Source of the DNA: Dysgonomonas hofstadii
GTDB taxonomy: Bacteria > Bacteroidota > Bacteroidia > Bacteroidales > Dysgonomonadaceae
NCBI RefSeq assembly: GCF_014196915.1
Contig: NZ_JACIEP010000016.1
Location: 23,970-87,969 of the forward strand
Reading direction: 5' to 3'
Length of the DNA stretch: 64,000 nucleotides
The position numbers and the translations under genes were made by a program. The notes under the pieces were generated by a model that was not told the origin of the DNA, did not search any database, and saw nothing but the letters and a program-made list of their open reading frames with translations. Of the stretch, positions 10,101 to 18,575 are shown piece after piece; positions within the stretch are counted from its first letter, which is position 1; the number at the start of each line of letters is the position of its first letter.

Positions 10101-10710
10101 CTACTTTTATTTCTTGTGTGATATGTCCGATATAGGAAATAACGATCGTTGTGTTTTCAGGAACTTCCAGTGAGAAATTACCATTTACGTCAGTTATTGT
10201 TCCTTTACCTGGTGTTCCTTTTACCGAAATAGATACCCCGATGAGGGGCTCATCATTTACATCTTTGATGATTCCGGATATAGGGATATCTTGTTGTTTT
10301 TGCACTTCTAGCAGAGGCTGTTCCGTATGTTTTTTATTAGACTCTTTTGTTTTATGTGATACATATATCTGTTTTCCAGAGATCACATATGTGCTGTTTG
10401 TGGAAGTGAAAACTTTATCGAGAACATCTCCAATCGCTTCATTATTAGCAGATATACTTACTTTCTTATTTACATCAATGACATTATCAGAGTAAAAGAA
10501 AATAAAATCACTTTGGCTTTCTATAATAGAGAAAATCTCTTTGAGTGGCTTGTTTTTTATCTGTAGTGATATGCGGTTATTTTGCGAAAAACCAGAGCCG
10601 GCATAGGAGATGCCAATACATAAAAAGAAAAAAAAGAATGTGAACTTCACGGATAGTAATACTTTTTTACATTTAGTATTTTTTAAACTAAAAGAATTTA
10701 TATTTATCAT
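7144..10710 (-). CDS. SusC/RagA TonB-dependent transporter with STN signalling domain
   Basis: A 1188-residue outer-membrane importer. It has a long signal sequence, then an STN domain (about 45-115: LKEIFSIIESQSDFIFFY) that contacts an anti-sigma factor in the periplasm. A carboxypeptidase-D-like beta domain follows (about 145-225: GVSISVKGTPGKGTITD), then the SusC plug (RIRGASSINASKDPLIIVDG) and a 22-strand-type barrel ending in aromatic FDF. The STN domain and the upstream FecR/ECF pair show ligand-dependent transcriptional feedback as in FecA-type systems. It is co-directional with susD and is the first transporter gene of the operon. The start at 10710 gives a KCKK-plus-hydrophobic signal peptide, somewhat long. 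Confidence 0.93.
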   Translation of the reverse strand: MININSFSLKNTKCKKVLLSVKFTFFFFFLCIGISYAGSGFSQNNRISLQIKNKPLKEIFSIIESQSDFIFFYSDNVIDVNKKVSISANNEAIGDVLDKVFTSTNSTYVISGKQIYVSHKTKESNKKHTEQPLLEVQKQQDIPISGIIKDVNDEPLIGVSISVKGTPGKGTITDVNGNFSLEVPENTTIVISYIGHITQEIKVGTQRSFRITLLEDPVMMDEVVVIAYGEQKRSAFTGSASVVTAEAISRRPVTSVMSAIEGAGVGVQVQNTSGAPDATPEFRIRGASSINASKDPLIIVDGAAYESGWNNINPNDVESITVLKDAASTAIYGARGGNGVILITTKRATKQEKIAVTFDAKFAISQVRKSDLYDVIENPGEFYEQHYRALYNYFQDIYGYNAYQANQASNALWTKNSDEGGLGYLVYTVPEGQQLVGYNGKLNPNATLGRVATGTDGGSYLLYPDNWTDETYKTGFRQDYNLSIRGGTDKMSLLASVGYTDVEGITSTSGYERYTGRLKGDFRARTWLKFSGNIDASKSKTDSDPDYENNSNNLFSNVNMMAPIYPVYIRDANGNIAYDDNGKVYDYGDGTYNDGVARPIRTGSNRLQEVQLQTRRTEATKVGAQGAIDITFIPELTGTVNVTYADNERRYKSTGQPFYGTSNPGGSVSVYSYKTETVNLQQLLNFNKSFGAHNVKATVLHESYKYNYYYLYGNKTNMFSYFENQELDGAITMNNMRSYNTGYQSEGFGGRVLYDYKGIYNFDASFRRDASSRFHPDHRWGSFFSFGGAYLISKEKFFDVKWVDELKIKLSYGQNGNDQIGNHRYVDTYDIANLNGDIALTFKNKGNESITWETRSAINAGVEFELFKGRLSGGIEYYNNKTTDMLAQVSVPTSLGYSAYWANVGDMRNAGVELELRGDIIRQKDFRFSLNFNGAMNKATVLKLAAERTGQTLYNGNGDVVGKGYSSGSYFYGEGVEYKTWYLKKFAGINESGQAMWYVRNDDTGEISTTTTYSSGSYFDCGSSQPKLIGGFGGSFGWKSLELSFTFAYRLGGYAYDSGYASLMTTPYSGRTGYNFHKDIYNSWTAENPSDTYARWQYGDRYFTSASDRWLTKADYLNLQNITLSYIIPKNIVTKMGIEGLMVSAGVDDLLFLSKRKGFIPNRDFDGDLDMGYYPNTRRFLLNLKFDF

Positions 10711-10867
10711 ATATTTGTGATAATTTAATTAATAATCTGTGGTCAATGATTTTAATTAGATTTTAGGATCAGAGGATACGCCAATATTCTCTGATTTTTT
10801 TTATTCTTCATATTTTTTTCATAGGCTTTTTCTTTAGAGTTAATGTGATTGTTTTAGTTGGTAAATT
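10711..10867. promoter_or_regulatory. leader region between fecR and susC
   Basis: This 157-base gap should contain the ECF-dependent promoter of the susC operon on the minus strand. I cannot define that promoter. A 7-bp hairpin (ATCAGAG at 10768-10774 with CTCTGAT at 10789-10795) is followed by T8 on the plus strand, opposite to the genes. Its role is unclear. Confidence 0.35.
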
Positions 10868-12052
10868 TTATTTTAATAGCTTGATTTTATAAATTCCTTC
10901 TTCCATAGTATAAGATATCGGTACTGAATTGGCAAGCCCATCAAGTACTATATCAAAATCATCTTTCAGGTTTAGCTTTCCAGAGCACAGGTATTTTCCG
11001 GCTGCTGCTTCACAATCGACCGTTACTCCATAATACATGGAAAGACGGGCGAGCACATGCTCGAAGGACTCTTTGTTAAATATATATTTACCGTCAATCC
11101 ATGATGTGTATAAGCTTGTATCCACCTCCTTTACATTTTCATTCAGGCTATTTTTGTCATATACATACATTTTATTGGGCGACAGCGTTGTTTTACTGTT
11201 TGTCTTTTTATTAGAGATATTAACCATGCCCGATACCAGTATAACGTTATTGTTATCTTCTTTACTATAGGCTGTTATGTTGAATTTTGTTCCCAGTACT
11301 TTTACTTCCATATCTTTGGTCTTAACAATGAACGGACGATTAGCGTCTTTTGCTACATCCAGATATATTTGACCATCGATAAATATTTCCCGTTCCTTTT
11401 CGTTAAATTCTATAGGGTATACTAGTTGAGTGCCTGCGTTTGCCCAGACTTTTGTCCCGTCCGAAAAAGTAATGGTAGACCTTTTTCCATAAGGGATCAA
11501 TAGTTGGTTGAAGCTGGATGACTGGTCTTTGGCGATATCCTTGCTGTCATCCATTGTTATACGGTCATCTTTATATTGAATATCTGCATTCTCGGAGTCG
11601 AGTTCTACTTTCTTACTATCCGATAAGATCAATTGTATATCTTTTGTTGCTGTAAAATTCGGATTTGTGTTGGTGTTTACAAAAGACATAATATCATCGG
11701 AGGTATCAGGTGCAAATAGTTTAACCCAGTCTGTATTCAAGATTAGTATAGACAGGAGAATACAGGCGGCAGCAACGGAAGATATGATAATCTTTCTTCG
11801 TTTATTTGATTTAGGTATGTTATTTTCTATCCGAATATTTTCTCTGAAAATTTCGAGTTCTTTGCTGATATCAATTTGTTCTTTGTGTTTTTCAAACTCA
11901 AGGGAATTCCATATCCGGTATATAGCGAGAAACTCTTGTTCGTTTTCTTCGCTTTCTTCTATCCATCCAGAGAGAATCGTTAATTCTTCATCTGAGATTG
12001 TGCCATCAAAGTATTTTCCTAAAATATTTTTATCCAAGGGAGATGCTTTCAT
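10868..12052 (-). CDS. FecR-type anti-sigma factor
   Basis: A single-pass inner-membrane anti-sigma factor of 394 residues. The N-terminal cytoplasmic head (1-80) contains FDGTISDEELTILSGWIEES. A transmembrane helix lies at about 87-106 (IIISSVAAACILLSILIL). The periplasmic FecR domain follows (about 185-285: FSDGTKVWANAGTQLVYP, VLGTKFNITAYS), and the C-terminal DUF4974-like domain (about 320-392) starts FNKESFEHVLARLS. It holds the ECF sigma factor encoded 58 bases upstream and passes the signal from the STN domain of SusC. All members of the locus read leftward. Length and domain order are normal for Bacteroidota FecR. Confidence 0.92.
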   Translation of the reverse strand: MKASPLDKNILGKYFDGTISDEELTILSGWIEESEENEQEFLAIYRIWNSLEFEKHKEQIDISKELEIFRENIRIENNIPKSNKRRKIIISSVAAACILLSILILNTDWVKLFAPDTSDDIMSFVNTNTNPNFTATKDIQLILSDSKKVELDSENADIQYKDDRITMDDSKDIAKDQSSSFNQLLIPYGKRSTITFSDGTKVWANAGTQLVYPIEFNEKEREIFIDGQIYLDVAKDANRPFIVKTKDMEVKVLGTKFNITAYSKEDNNNVILVSGMVNISNKKTNSKTTLSPNKMYVYDKNSLNENVKEVDTSLYTSWIDGKYIFNKESFEHVLARLSMYYGVTVDCEAAAGKYLCSGKLNLKDDFDIVLDGLANSVPISYTMEEGIYKIKLLK

Positions 12053-12110
12053 ATTAGTATTATATTTATTGAACGATTCAGGTCACAAAAACCCTACCTT
12101 AAGAAGTAAT

Positions 12111-12659
12111 TTATTTTAAAAATAATAATAAGGTAATAGTTAATGAAATTCCATTTTTCAGAAGATGTGCCCGGATGAGGCTCAAAGCCTTGGTTATTTG
12201 TTTTTCAACGGCTTTTACAGAAATTTCGAGTTGATCTGCTATTTCTTTGTTTTTAAGATTATCGTGCCGGCTCAGGATAAATACTTTTTTGCATTGAGCT
12301 GGTAATGTTTCTACATACTCCCATATTTTTTCAATTATTTCTTTTGAATCAAAATCTTCCTCCTGGTTTGTTTGCAGTAAATTTGTGAAGATATCTATGG
12401 GTATGCCTTTTAGTCCGTTTGTCTGATGACTCGTTTTTATATAGTCGATTGATTTGTTTTTTGCAATCGTATATAGTAAAGTATTGGTTAGTTCATATTT
12501 ATCGCGGTTTTTCCATAAAGACACAAAGGTATCCTGAACAATGTCTTTTGCTACTTCCATATCGGGTATGTAAGAATATACAAATGAGCAGAGCGATTCG
12601 AAATACCCTATAAACAGGTCTTCATATACATTCGGGTTTTCATTTTCGCTTTTATTCAT
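12111..12659 (-). CDS. ECF-type RNA polymerase sigma factor of the SusCD locus
   Basis: A 182-residue sigma-70 family factor. Region 2 is DLFIGYFESLCSFVYSYI... IVQDTFVSLWKNRDKY, and region 4 is LPAQCKKVFILSRHDNLKNKEIADQLEISVKAVEKQI, a clear helix-turn-helix. It should direct transcription of the downstream susC/susD genes when released by FecR. An oddity is the C-terminal tail of about 17 residues (LTITLLLFLK end), which is strongly hydrophobic for a soluble factor; similar tails occur in other Bacteroides ECF factors as I recall. The start ATG at 12659 is the first that gives full region 2. Confidence 0.92.
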   Translation of the reverse strand: MNKSENENPNVYEDLFIGYFESLCSFVYSYIPDMEVAKDIVQDTFVSLWKNRDKYELTNTLLYTIAKNKSIDYIKTSHQTNGLKGIPIDIFTNLLQTNQEEDFDSKEIIEKIWEYVETLPAQCKKVFILSRHDNLKNKEIADQLEISVKAVEKQITKALSLIRAHLLKNGISLTITLLLFLK

Positions 12660-13096
12660 TATGACAATTCTCCTGAACTCTTTTTAGAAAGTAATTTAAA
12701 TATAAAAAATTAGATATAAAAATATATTCTTATATGGGTTATTTTCAGATATGTGTAAGTGACAGTAAGAGTATAAGCTATGCTGCTTCTGATTTCTTCA
12801 GCAAATATATAAAATTGAGAGCGAATTTCTTCTCAGAGGCTGCCTAAAAATTCAAAGAGAGAAAAATAATATAAGGTTTATGTGAAATGGTAAGATTATT
12901 GAGGGCATTTGTGTCAAAATGTTTGAAATATATAGGCAAGCGTGTGAAACAAATAACCGGAGAGTGTAAAAGTACACTCTCCGGCTATTTACATGATCAT
13001 TGATTATTTTTGAATTTATTTCTTAACTTTTATCATATGCAGAGTAATAATTTATGTTTTCAGGGCATTCTTATATGATAAGAGCATATTCAGATT
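12660..13096. other. intergenic region upstream of the ECF gene
   Basis: It probably holds the sigma gene promoter: a minus-strand TATATTTG box occurs at 12809-12802, about 145 bases before the start, but without a good -33 partner. Near the middle is a strong hairpin (listed separately). I see no open frame or RNA gene. Confidence 0.4.
12957..12984 (-). terminator. strong hairpin downstream of the DUF4923 gene
   Basis: Perfect 12-bp stem, CCGGAGAGTGTA at 12957-12968 with TACACTCTCCGG at 12973-12984, and a 4-nt loop AAAG. On the minus strand it is followed by TTATTTGTTT, so it looks like the intrinsic terminator of the DUF4923 gene that ends at 13097. Confidence 0.75.
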
Positions 13097-13678
13097 TTAT
13101 TCTTTTTTCAGTTCCATACCTAACATCATTCCATCATATGAGTTAAGAAGAGATGTCACACTTTTGATTACAGATACTCCCGAATGGCTGCCAACAAAAG
13201 TAACGAGGGATAGGAAACTGTTCGCTTCGAATAACAAAGAGATCTTGCTCCCTGAACCTGATAGCTGAGCCTTCACGGGTATATGATTTGCATATTTCAG
13301 TGTTATGTATTTCGTACTGCTGTCGTAGCTGTATTTTCCTTTCATTGTAGTGCCTCTGGTCGTATTTGTGAAAGTACTGTCGGCGCTGAATGTAAAAATC
13401 GTAACACCGGCTTCTATGCCCAACTTATTCAGCTGGCTATCCAGATTCTTTTCCATGGTTGCAGATGCTGCTTTTCCTCCGGCTTTTTTAAGAAGATTGT
13501 CTGACTTGAATTTTACTTCTGTTCCGGTATATCTCCATGTTCCGGTAATGTCATTCGAAGATAGATGACTGATGGTAGAATTGGCTATTTTCTTTAGTAC
13601 CTGTGCCTCTGTTATATTTGTGCCAATAAACAGGCCTGAGAGAATCATTAATGTTGTGTAAAATACTTTCTTTTTCAT
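13097..13678 (-). CDS. DUF4923 family exported protein
   Basis: A 193-residue exported protein with a signal peptide of about 26 residues (MKKKVFYTTLMILSGLFIG..., ending EAQ). The mature part begins with VLKKIANSTISHLSSNDITGTWRYTG and contains EVKFKSDNLLKKAGGKAA and TMKGKYSYDSSTKYITLKY. This is a small lipocalin-like beta-barrel pattern that I recognise as DUF4923, common in Bacteroidales. Its function is not known. It stands alone between the ECF locus and the MATE gene and has its own downstream hairpin. Family assignment is from memory of the sequence pattern. Confidence 0.7.
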   Translation of the reverse strand: MKKKVFYTTLMILSGLFIGTNITEAQVLKKIANSTISHLSSNDITGTWRYTGTEVKFKSDNLLKKAGGKAASATMEKNLDSQLNKLGIEAGVTIFTFSADSTFTNTTRGTTMKGKYSYDSSTKYITLKYANHIPVKAQLSGSGSKISLLFEANSFLSLVTFVGSHSGVSVIKSVTSLLNSYDGMMLGMELKKE

Positions 13679-13887
13679 TATTTTGAAAATCCTTTAATTG
13701 AAAATTACATATTTAATCTTTTACTGATATTTTATAAACAGTTTAGTCCAATATTAGGTTTGGACAGATGGCTATATTGATAATATTTAACTTTAAACCA
13801 TTCGTTATGCTTAGTTTCTTGCCACCTCTTAAAGACAAACAAGGATTTTAATTCATGCAAAATCTATATTAATAGCAAGCTAATTTG

Positions 13888-13895
13888 TACCTTTG
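13888..13895 (+). promoter_or_regulatory. -7 box TACCTTTG of the MATE exporter gene
   Basis: TACCTTTG fits the Bacteroidota TAnnTTTG element and lies 56 bases before the MATE start. No good TTTG is present 19 bases upstream, so only the -7 part is supported. Confidence 0.5.
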
Positions 13896-13951
13896 CACTT
13901 CCAAAAACAGATGGGAGGAACGACTCCTTAACTCATTTAACAGACTTTGAA

Positions 13952-15337
13952 ATGCTGAAGACCGCAAACATTGACGAATTAGAAAATAAAAAGATCAGCA
14001 AACTCCTTTGGCAATATGCTTTGCCGGCCATTGTGGGAACAATGGTAAACGCCTTGTACAACATTATCGACCGTATTTATATAGGTCATGGCCCCAACTT
14101 GGGCGACCATGCTATCGGGGGATTGGGTATTGTATTGCCTATTATGAATCTGACTGCCGCAGTGGGTATGCTTGTCGGTGCTGGTTCTGCCAGTAGAATA
14201 TCAATTTGTTTAGGCAGGGGAGATAAGGAAACTGCCGAAAAAATAATCGGGAATTCCTTTCTTATGACTATTCTTCTTACAGGGACATTGGTCACATTGT
14301 TATTTATATTCCTTGATCCCATCCTGATGAGGATCGGGGCTACGGAAGAAACATTTCCTTTTGCGAAAGAATTCTTATTATACTATCTGCCGGGGAATAT
14401 CTTTCTGACCATGTGCTTCAACTTCAATAGTATGATGCGCGCTTCGGGTTATCCGGCCAAAGCAATGTATACAATGCTGATAGGGGTTGTCGCCAATATT
14501 ATCATTGCTCCTGTTTTTATATTCGTATTGGAATGGGGAATCAAGGGAGCGGCTATTGCAACGATTATATCCATGTTCATTGGTTTGTGTTTTGTAATGT
14601 ACCATTTTATGAACCAGAACAGCATGCTGAGATTGCGTAAAAAGAATATTGGTCTGAATCCTAAGGTTGTATGGGCAGTAGCCAGTATCGGTATGTCTCC
14701 GTTCTTTATACAGGTGGCGGCTTCCGTTGTGGTGTTTTTTATTAATAACAAACTGAAAACATACGGAGGTAATATAGCTATTGAAGCATACGCAATAGCC
14801 AATACGCTGGTTATGATCATTATTATGGTAATGGTGGGGTTGACTCAGGGTATGCAGCCGATAGTTGGATATAACTATGGAGCGAAACGTATAGCCAGAG
14901 TAAAGGAAACCCTCTTTTATACCATAAAAGTGGGGATGGTCGTCGGCTGTGTGGGATTGGTTATAGGACTTCTCTTACCCGAGTTGATTGTAAAACCTTT
15001 CAATCCGTCTCCTCCTCTTGCTGCGGAAACAGCTAAAGCTCTGAAGATAATAACTATTATGCTCCCGTTTGTAGGCTATCAGATCGTAGTTACTAACTTC
15101 TTCCAGTGTATAGGTATGGCAGGTAAATCGATATTCCTGAGTTTGACACGTCAGTTTCTGATGCTGTTGCCGGCCTTGTTTATCCTGCCTAAGTTTTTCG
15201 GAATAAATGGAGTTTGGGTGTCTTTGCCTACTGCCGACTTTGTAGCTACAGTGTTGACTGCCGTCCTTTTCTATCTGCAGGTACGAAGTTTCAGAAAAAT
15301 GGAAGCTATGGATGGAAATATGAATCCAATAAGCTAA
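13952..15337 (+). CDS. MATE family multidrug/cation efflux transporter
   Basis: A 461-residue inner-membrane antiporter with about 12 helices in two matching halves (MatE domains about 18-178 and 240-400). N-terminal landmarks are LWQYALPAIVGTMVNALYNIIDRIYIGHG and the later GLTQGMQPIVGYNYGAKR, both typical of MATE exporters that couple drug extrusion to Na+ or H+. The substrate cannot be inferred. It starts 56 bases after a TACCTTTG box, and tldD follows after 41 bases without an obvious terminator, so the two may be cotranscribed. Confidence 0.92.
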   Translation: MLKTANIDELENKKISKLLWQYALPAIVGTMVNALYNIIDRIYIGHGPNLGDHAIGGLGIVLPIMNLTAAVGMLVGAGSASRISICLGRGDKETAEKIIGNSFLMTILLTGTLVTLLFIFLDPILMRIGATEETFPFAKEFLLYYLPGNIFLTMCFNFNSMMRASGYPAKAMYTMLIGVVANIIIAPVFIFVLEWGIKGAAIATIISMFIGLCFVMYHFMNQNSMLRLRKKNIGLNPKVVWAVASIGMSPFFIQVAASVVVFFINNKLKTYGGNIAIEAYAIANTLVMIIIMVMVGLTQGMQPIVGYNYGAKRIARVKETLFYTIKVGMVVGCVGLVIGLLLPELIVKPFNPSPPLAAETAKALKIITIMLPFVGYQIVVTNFFQCIGMAGKSIFLSLTRQFLMLLPALFILPKFFGINGVWVSLPTADFVATVLTAVLFYLQVRSFRKMEAMDGNMNPIS

Positions 15338-15378
15338 AAAATATGTAAATTAGCAATTTGCTAATAGAATTGATTAAT

Positions 15379-16803
15379 ATGAATACAGACAGACAAAATA
15401 TCTTAAACCGATTTTCTGTTACAGAAGCCGATTTATTAAAAGTTATAACCGAAGCATTGGGCAAAGGTGGTGATTATGCCGATATATTTTTTGAGCATAC
15501 ATTCAGTAACAGCCTTTCCTTACGTGACGGAGAAGTAAACCGGGTGTCTTCGAATATTGATTTTGGCGCGGGTATACGTGTTGTGTGCGGAGATCAGACC
15601 GGATATGCCTATGTGGAAAATATAGAACTGAAGGAATTGATGAAAGCTGCGCAAACAGCAGCCAATATAGCTTCATCTTCATGTCGGACCGAATATCCGG
15701 TAGAAGTAAAAGAAAGCCTTTTCAGTAACCATTATAAAGTTAAAAAGCCCTGGATAGATATCTCTGTTGCAGATAAAAAATCATTTGTTCAAAAGCTGAA
15801 TGACCATATATTCGCACTGGATAAACGAACAATAAAAGCTACTGTAAACCTGAGTGATTCCACATCATACATTCTGTTTTTCAATTCGGAAGGAATTCTC
15901 ACGTGGGATTACCGTCCGATGTGTATCATGTCAGGATCTTGTACAATGGAACAGGACGGGAAAATTGAAAACGGATATTCGTCACGAGCTTACCGTATGG
16001 GCTTCGAATTTTTATCACAGGACTTGATCGATATTATAGCGAAAGAAGCTGTGGAACAAACCTCACTGATGTTTGAAGCCATAAAACCTAAAGGAGGAGA
16101 AATGCCTGTGGTGATGGGTGCCGGAAGTTCGGGCATTCTTTTACACGAAGCTATCGGGCATACTTTCGAGGCCGATTTTAATAGAAAAAAGACATCTATA
16201 TTCTCCGATCAACTGGGAAAACAGATATGCTCGCCTACGATCAATGTAGTTGACGATGGTACAATGGAATTCCAACGGGGTTCTATCAATTTTGATGATG
16301 AAGGTATAGAAAGCCAAAAAACATATATTGTAAAAGACGGACGTCTCGAAAGCTACCTGCACGATCGCATCAGTGCAAAATACTATGGGGTGAAACCTAC
16401 AGGTAACGGACGCCGGCAGTCATTCAGGTATATGCCTATGCCACGCATGCGTGTAACATATATGGAGAACGGGACAACACCGGAAGCTGATATAATCGCG
16501 TCTGTGAAGCAGGGGATCTATGTCGATAATTTCACAAATGGACAAGTTCAGATCGGGGCCGGAGATTTTACTTTCTTTGTGAAAACAGGCTATCTTATAG
16601 AAAACGGAAAGCTTACCCAGCCAATAAAAGATATTAATATCATAGGAAATGGGGCTAAAGCTCTCGGCGATATTACCATGGTAGGCGATAACCTGAAAAT
16701 AGATGAAGGTGCATGGACCTGTGGAAAGAACGGGCAAAGCGCTCCAGTCGGACAAGGATTGCCATCAGTGTTGATCAGTAATTTAACCGTAGGAGGAGAA
16801 TAA
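15379..16803 (+). CDS. tldD: TldD, metalloprotease subunit
   Basis: The metal-bearing subunit of the TldD/TldE protease, 474 residues. The zinc motif HEAIGH at 256-261 (LLHEAIGHTFEADF) is intact, and the N-terminal domain (GGDYADIFFEHTFSNSLSLRDGEVN) is typical. In enterobacteria the complex trims leader peptides of modified peptides such as microcin B17; in Bacteroidota the substrate is unknown. I chose ATG 15379; a TTG 21 bases upstream is in frame but unneeded. Its partner tldE lies 445 bases downstream, an unusually long gap filled with repeats. Confidence 0.92.
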   Translation: MNTDRQNILNRFSVTEADLLKVITEALGKGGDYADIFFEHTFSNSLSLRDGEVNRVSSNIDFGAGIRVVCGDQTGYAYVENIELKELMKAAQTAANIASSSCRTEYPVEVKESLFSNHYKVKKPWIDISVADKKSFVQKLNDHIFALDKRTIKATVNLSDSTSYILFFNSEGILTWDYRPMCIMSGSCTMEQDGKIENGYSSRAYRMGFEFLSQDLIDIIAKEAVEQTSLMFEAIKPKGGEMPVVMGAGSSGILLHEAIGHTFEADFNRKKTSIFSDQLGKQICSPTINVVDDGTMEFQRGSINFDDEGIESQKTYIVKDGRLESYLHDRISAKYYGVKPTGNGRRQSFRYMPMPRMRVTYMENGTTPEADIIASVKQGIYVDNFTNGQVQIGAGDFTFFVKTGYLIENGKLTQPIKDINIIGNGAKALGDITMVGDNLKIDEGAWTCGKNGQSAPVGQGLPSVLISNLTVGGE

Positions 16804-17248
16804 TTTGTATTTTTATTGAGAAACTTTATCAATATATTTTAGTAGTTAGTAGGCAGTAGTCTGTAGCTATTAAAACGATCTTTGAAAAAACAGAAAAACG
16901 TGTCAGGTTTTGCTCAAAAGGCTAATAAAAAGCGATTTTTGAATTGTGAAATCGACGTAGTCAAAATAATATATTGACAGTAAAGTAAGGAAAATTGCAT
17001 CAATATGAAAGATGCGGGAATGAAAAAACTTGCAAAATCTGTAAAGTTTGTAAAGTTTTTATATCCGCCGCTTACAATTTGCTATTCGTAATCTGTTATA
17101 AGGGCAGAAGAAATGACAGTGAGAAAAATGCTGTAAAAGTGTAACATTTGCCTCGCTTTTGCTTGGGTGATTGATAATTGGCTCTACGATGCTCTGCCGA
17201 ACACTATTTGTAAAGGTTTAACATTCTGATTTAAATAAAGAAATAATT
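16804..17248. repeat. repeat-bearing spacer between tldD and tldE
   Basis: No open frame is convincing here. The right part (about 17131-17204) carries a dispersed repeat whose left half recurs inverted at 54641-54692 (core AAAAGTGTAACATTTGCCTC) and whose right half recurs inverted at 31772-31800 (GTTCGGCAGAGC and GAGCCAAT). A CGATCTTTGAAAA stretch at 16876-16888 also recurs close to the right edge of the window. Confidence 0.6.
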
Positions 17249-18568
17249 ATGATTACAAAACAACATAAGGAGATCGCTCAATGGAGCATTGAGTTTGCCA
17301 GGCAGAATGGTTGCCAGGATGCAAGGGTATCGGTTATTACCGCTCAGAACAATTCTTTTGAATATAGGGATACCCAGTTGGATAAATTACAACAAAGCAC
17401 CGAAAATAAGCTATATATCGAACTGTTTGTAGACAATAAGTATGGTTCGTTCTCGACCAATAAAATTGAGAAAAGTGAACTGGAGGCTTTTCTAAAAAGT
17501 GGTATTGCTTCTACACGGTATCTTTCAGAGGATAAATTCAGGCAGTTGCCTGATCCTAAAAGGTATTATAAATCGAAAGGCAATGATCTTGATTTGTATG
17601 ATAAGTCTTTTGATAATGTAGATACCGGTATAAAACTGGAACTGGCAAAGGCCACTGTAGACGAGATACTGGGAACAAATGAAAAGATCATTTCTGTTTC
17701 ATCTTATTACGATGATGGAGTAGGGGCTGAATACATGATCGCCAGCAATGGGTTTGAAGGAGAAACTGTAGATTCCGGCTTTAATATATCAGTATCAGTT
17801 TCTTTAAAGACTGATGGTGACGCCCGTGCCGAAAGTTATTGGTATGATAGTGCTGTCTACTGGAACGACCTGAAAAAGGGAGGAATAGCGAAGGTCGCTT
17901 TGGAAAGGGCATTGCGTAAGATAGGACAGAAGAAAATCAAGTCCGGGAAATACAGCATGCTTTTGGATAATACGACAGCATCCCGCCTACTGTCTCCGAT
18001 GATAAGTGCTATGTATGGAGTCTCATTGCAACAGAAAAATTCATTCCTCCTCGATAAGCTAGGGCAAAAAATAGCATCTGATAAACTGACAATTAAGGAT
18101 ACCCCGCATCTGAAGCGTTCTTTTGGCGCCAGATGGTTTGATGGAGAAGGCGTAGCCACGCAAGGCAGGGTTATTATTGATAAAGGCATATTGAACACTT
18201 ATTTTATCGATACATACAATGCTCTGAAGATGGAAACCACCCCGACTATTGCGTCTCCATCTATTATTCAGGTAGCATTAGGAAACAAAAACTTCGATCA
18301 GTTGTTACAATCAGTACAGAATGGTATCTGGGTAACAGGTTTCAACGGAGGTAATAGTAATTCCACTACAGGAGACTTCTCTTTTGGTATAGAAGGATTC
18401 CTTATTGAGAATGGGATGGCTACAACTCCTATCAGTGAGATGAATATTACAGGTAATTTACTTACTCTTTGGGAAAATCTTGTTGAAATAGGGAACGACC
18501 CTCGTGAGAATTCGTCGTGGCGGTTACCATCTTTACTATTCGGAGATGTCAATTTTAGCGGCTTATAA
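17249..18568 (+). CDS. tldE: TldE/PmbA family protease subunit
   Basis: The second subunit of the TldD/TldE complex, 439 residues, in the same family as TldD but without the HExxxH motif, as expected for TldE. Visible landmarks are the N-terminal CQDARVSVITAQNNSFEYRDTQLDKL and the C-terminal SNSTTGDFSFGIEGFLIENG. The pair likely acts in the cytoplasm on small folded or modified peptides. It follows tldD on the same strand, and its stop codon is 7 bases before the start of the next gene, so the three may form a unit. Confidence 0.9.
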   Translation: MITKQHKEIAQWSIEFARQNGCQDARVSVITAQNNSFEYRDTQLDKLQQSTENKLYIELFVDNKYGSFSTNKIEKSELEAFLKSGIASTRYLSEDKFRQLPDPKRYYKSKGNDLDLYDKSFDNVDTGIKLELAKATVDEILGTNEKIISVSSYYDDGVGAEYMIASNGFEGETVDSGFNISVSVSLKTDGDARAESYWYDSAVYWNDLKKGGIAKVALERALRKIGQKKIKSGKYSMLLDNTTASRLLSPMISAMYGVSLQQKNSFLLDKLGQKIASDKLTIKDTPHLKRSFGARWFDGEGVATQGRVIIDKGILNTYFIDTYNALKMETTPTIASPSIIQVALGNKNFDQLLQSVQNGIWVTGFNGGNSNSTTGDFSFGIEGFLIENGMATTPISEMNITGNLLTLWENLVEIGNDPRENSSWRLPSLLFGDVNFSGL

Positions 18569-18575
18569 ACCAAAT

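Noticed and set aside
16804..17248. Small gene or tRNA in the tldD-tldE gap
   Set aside because: No long frame, no T-arm or anticodon-type pattern, and the sequence is explained by dispersed repeats.
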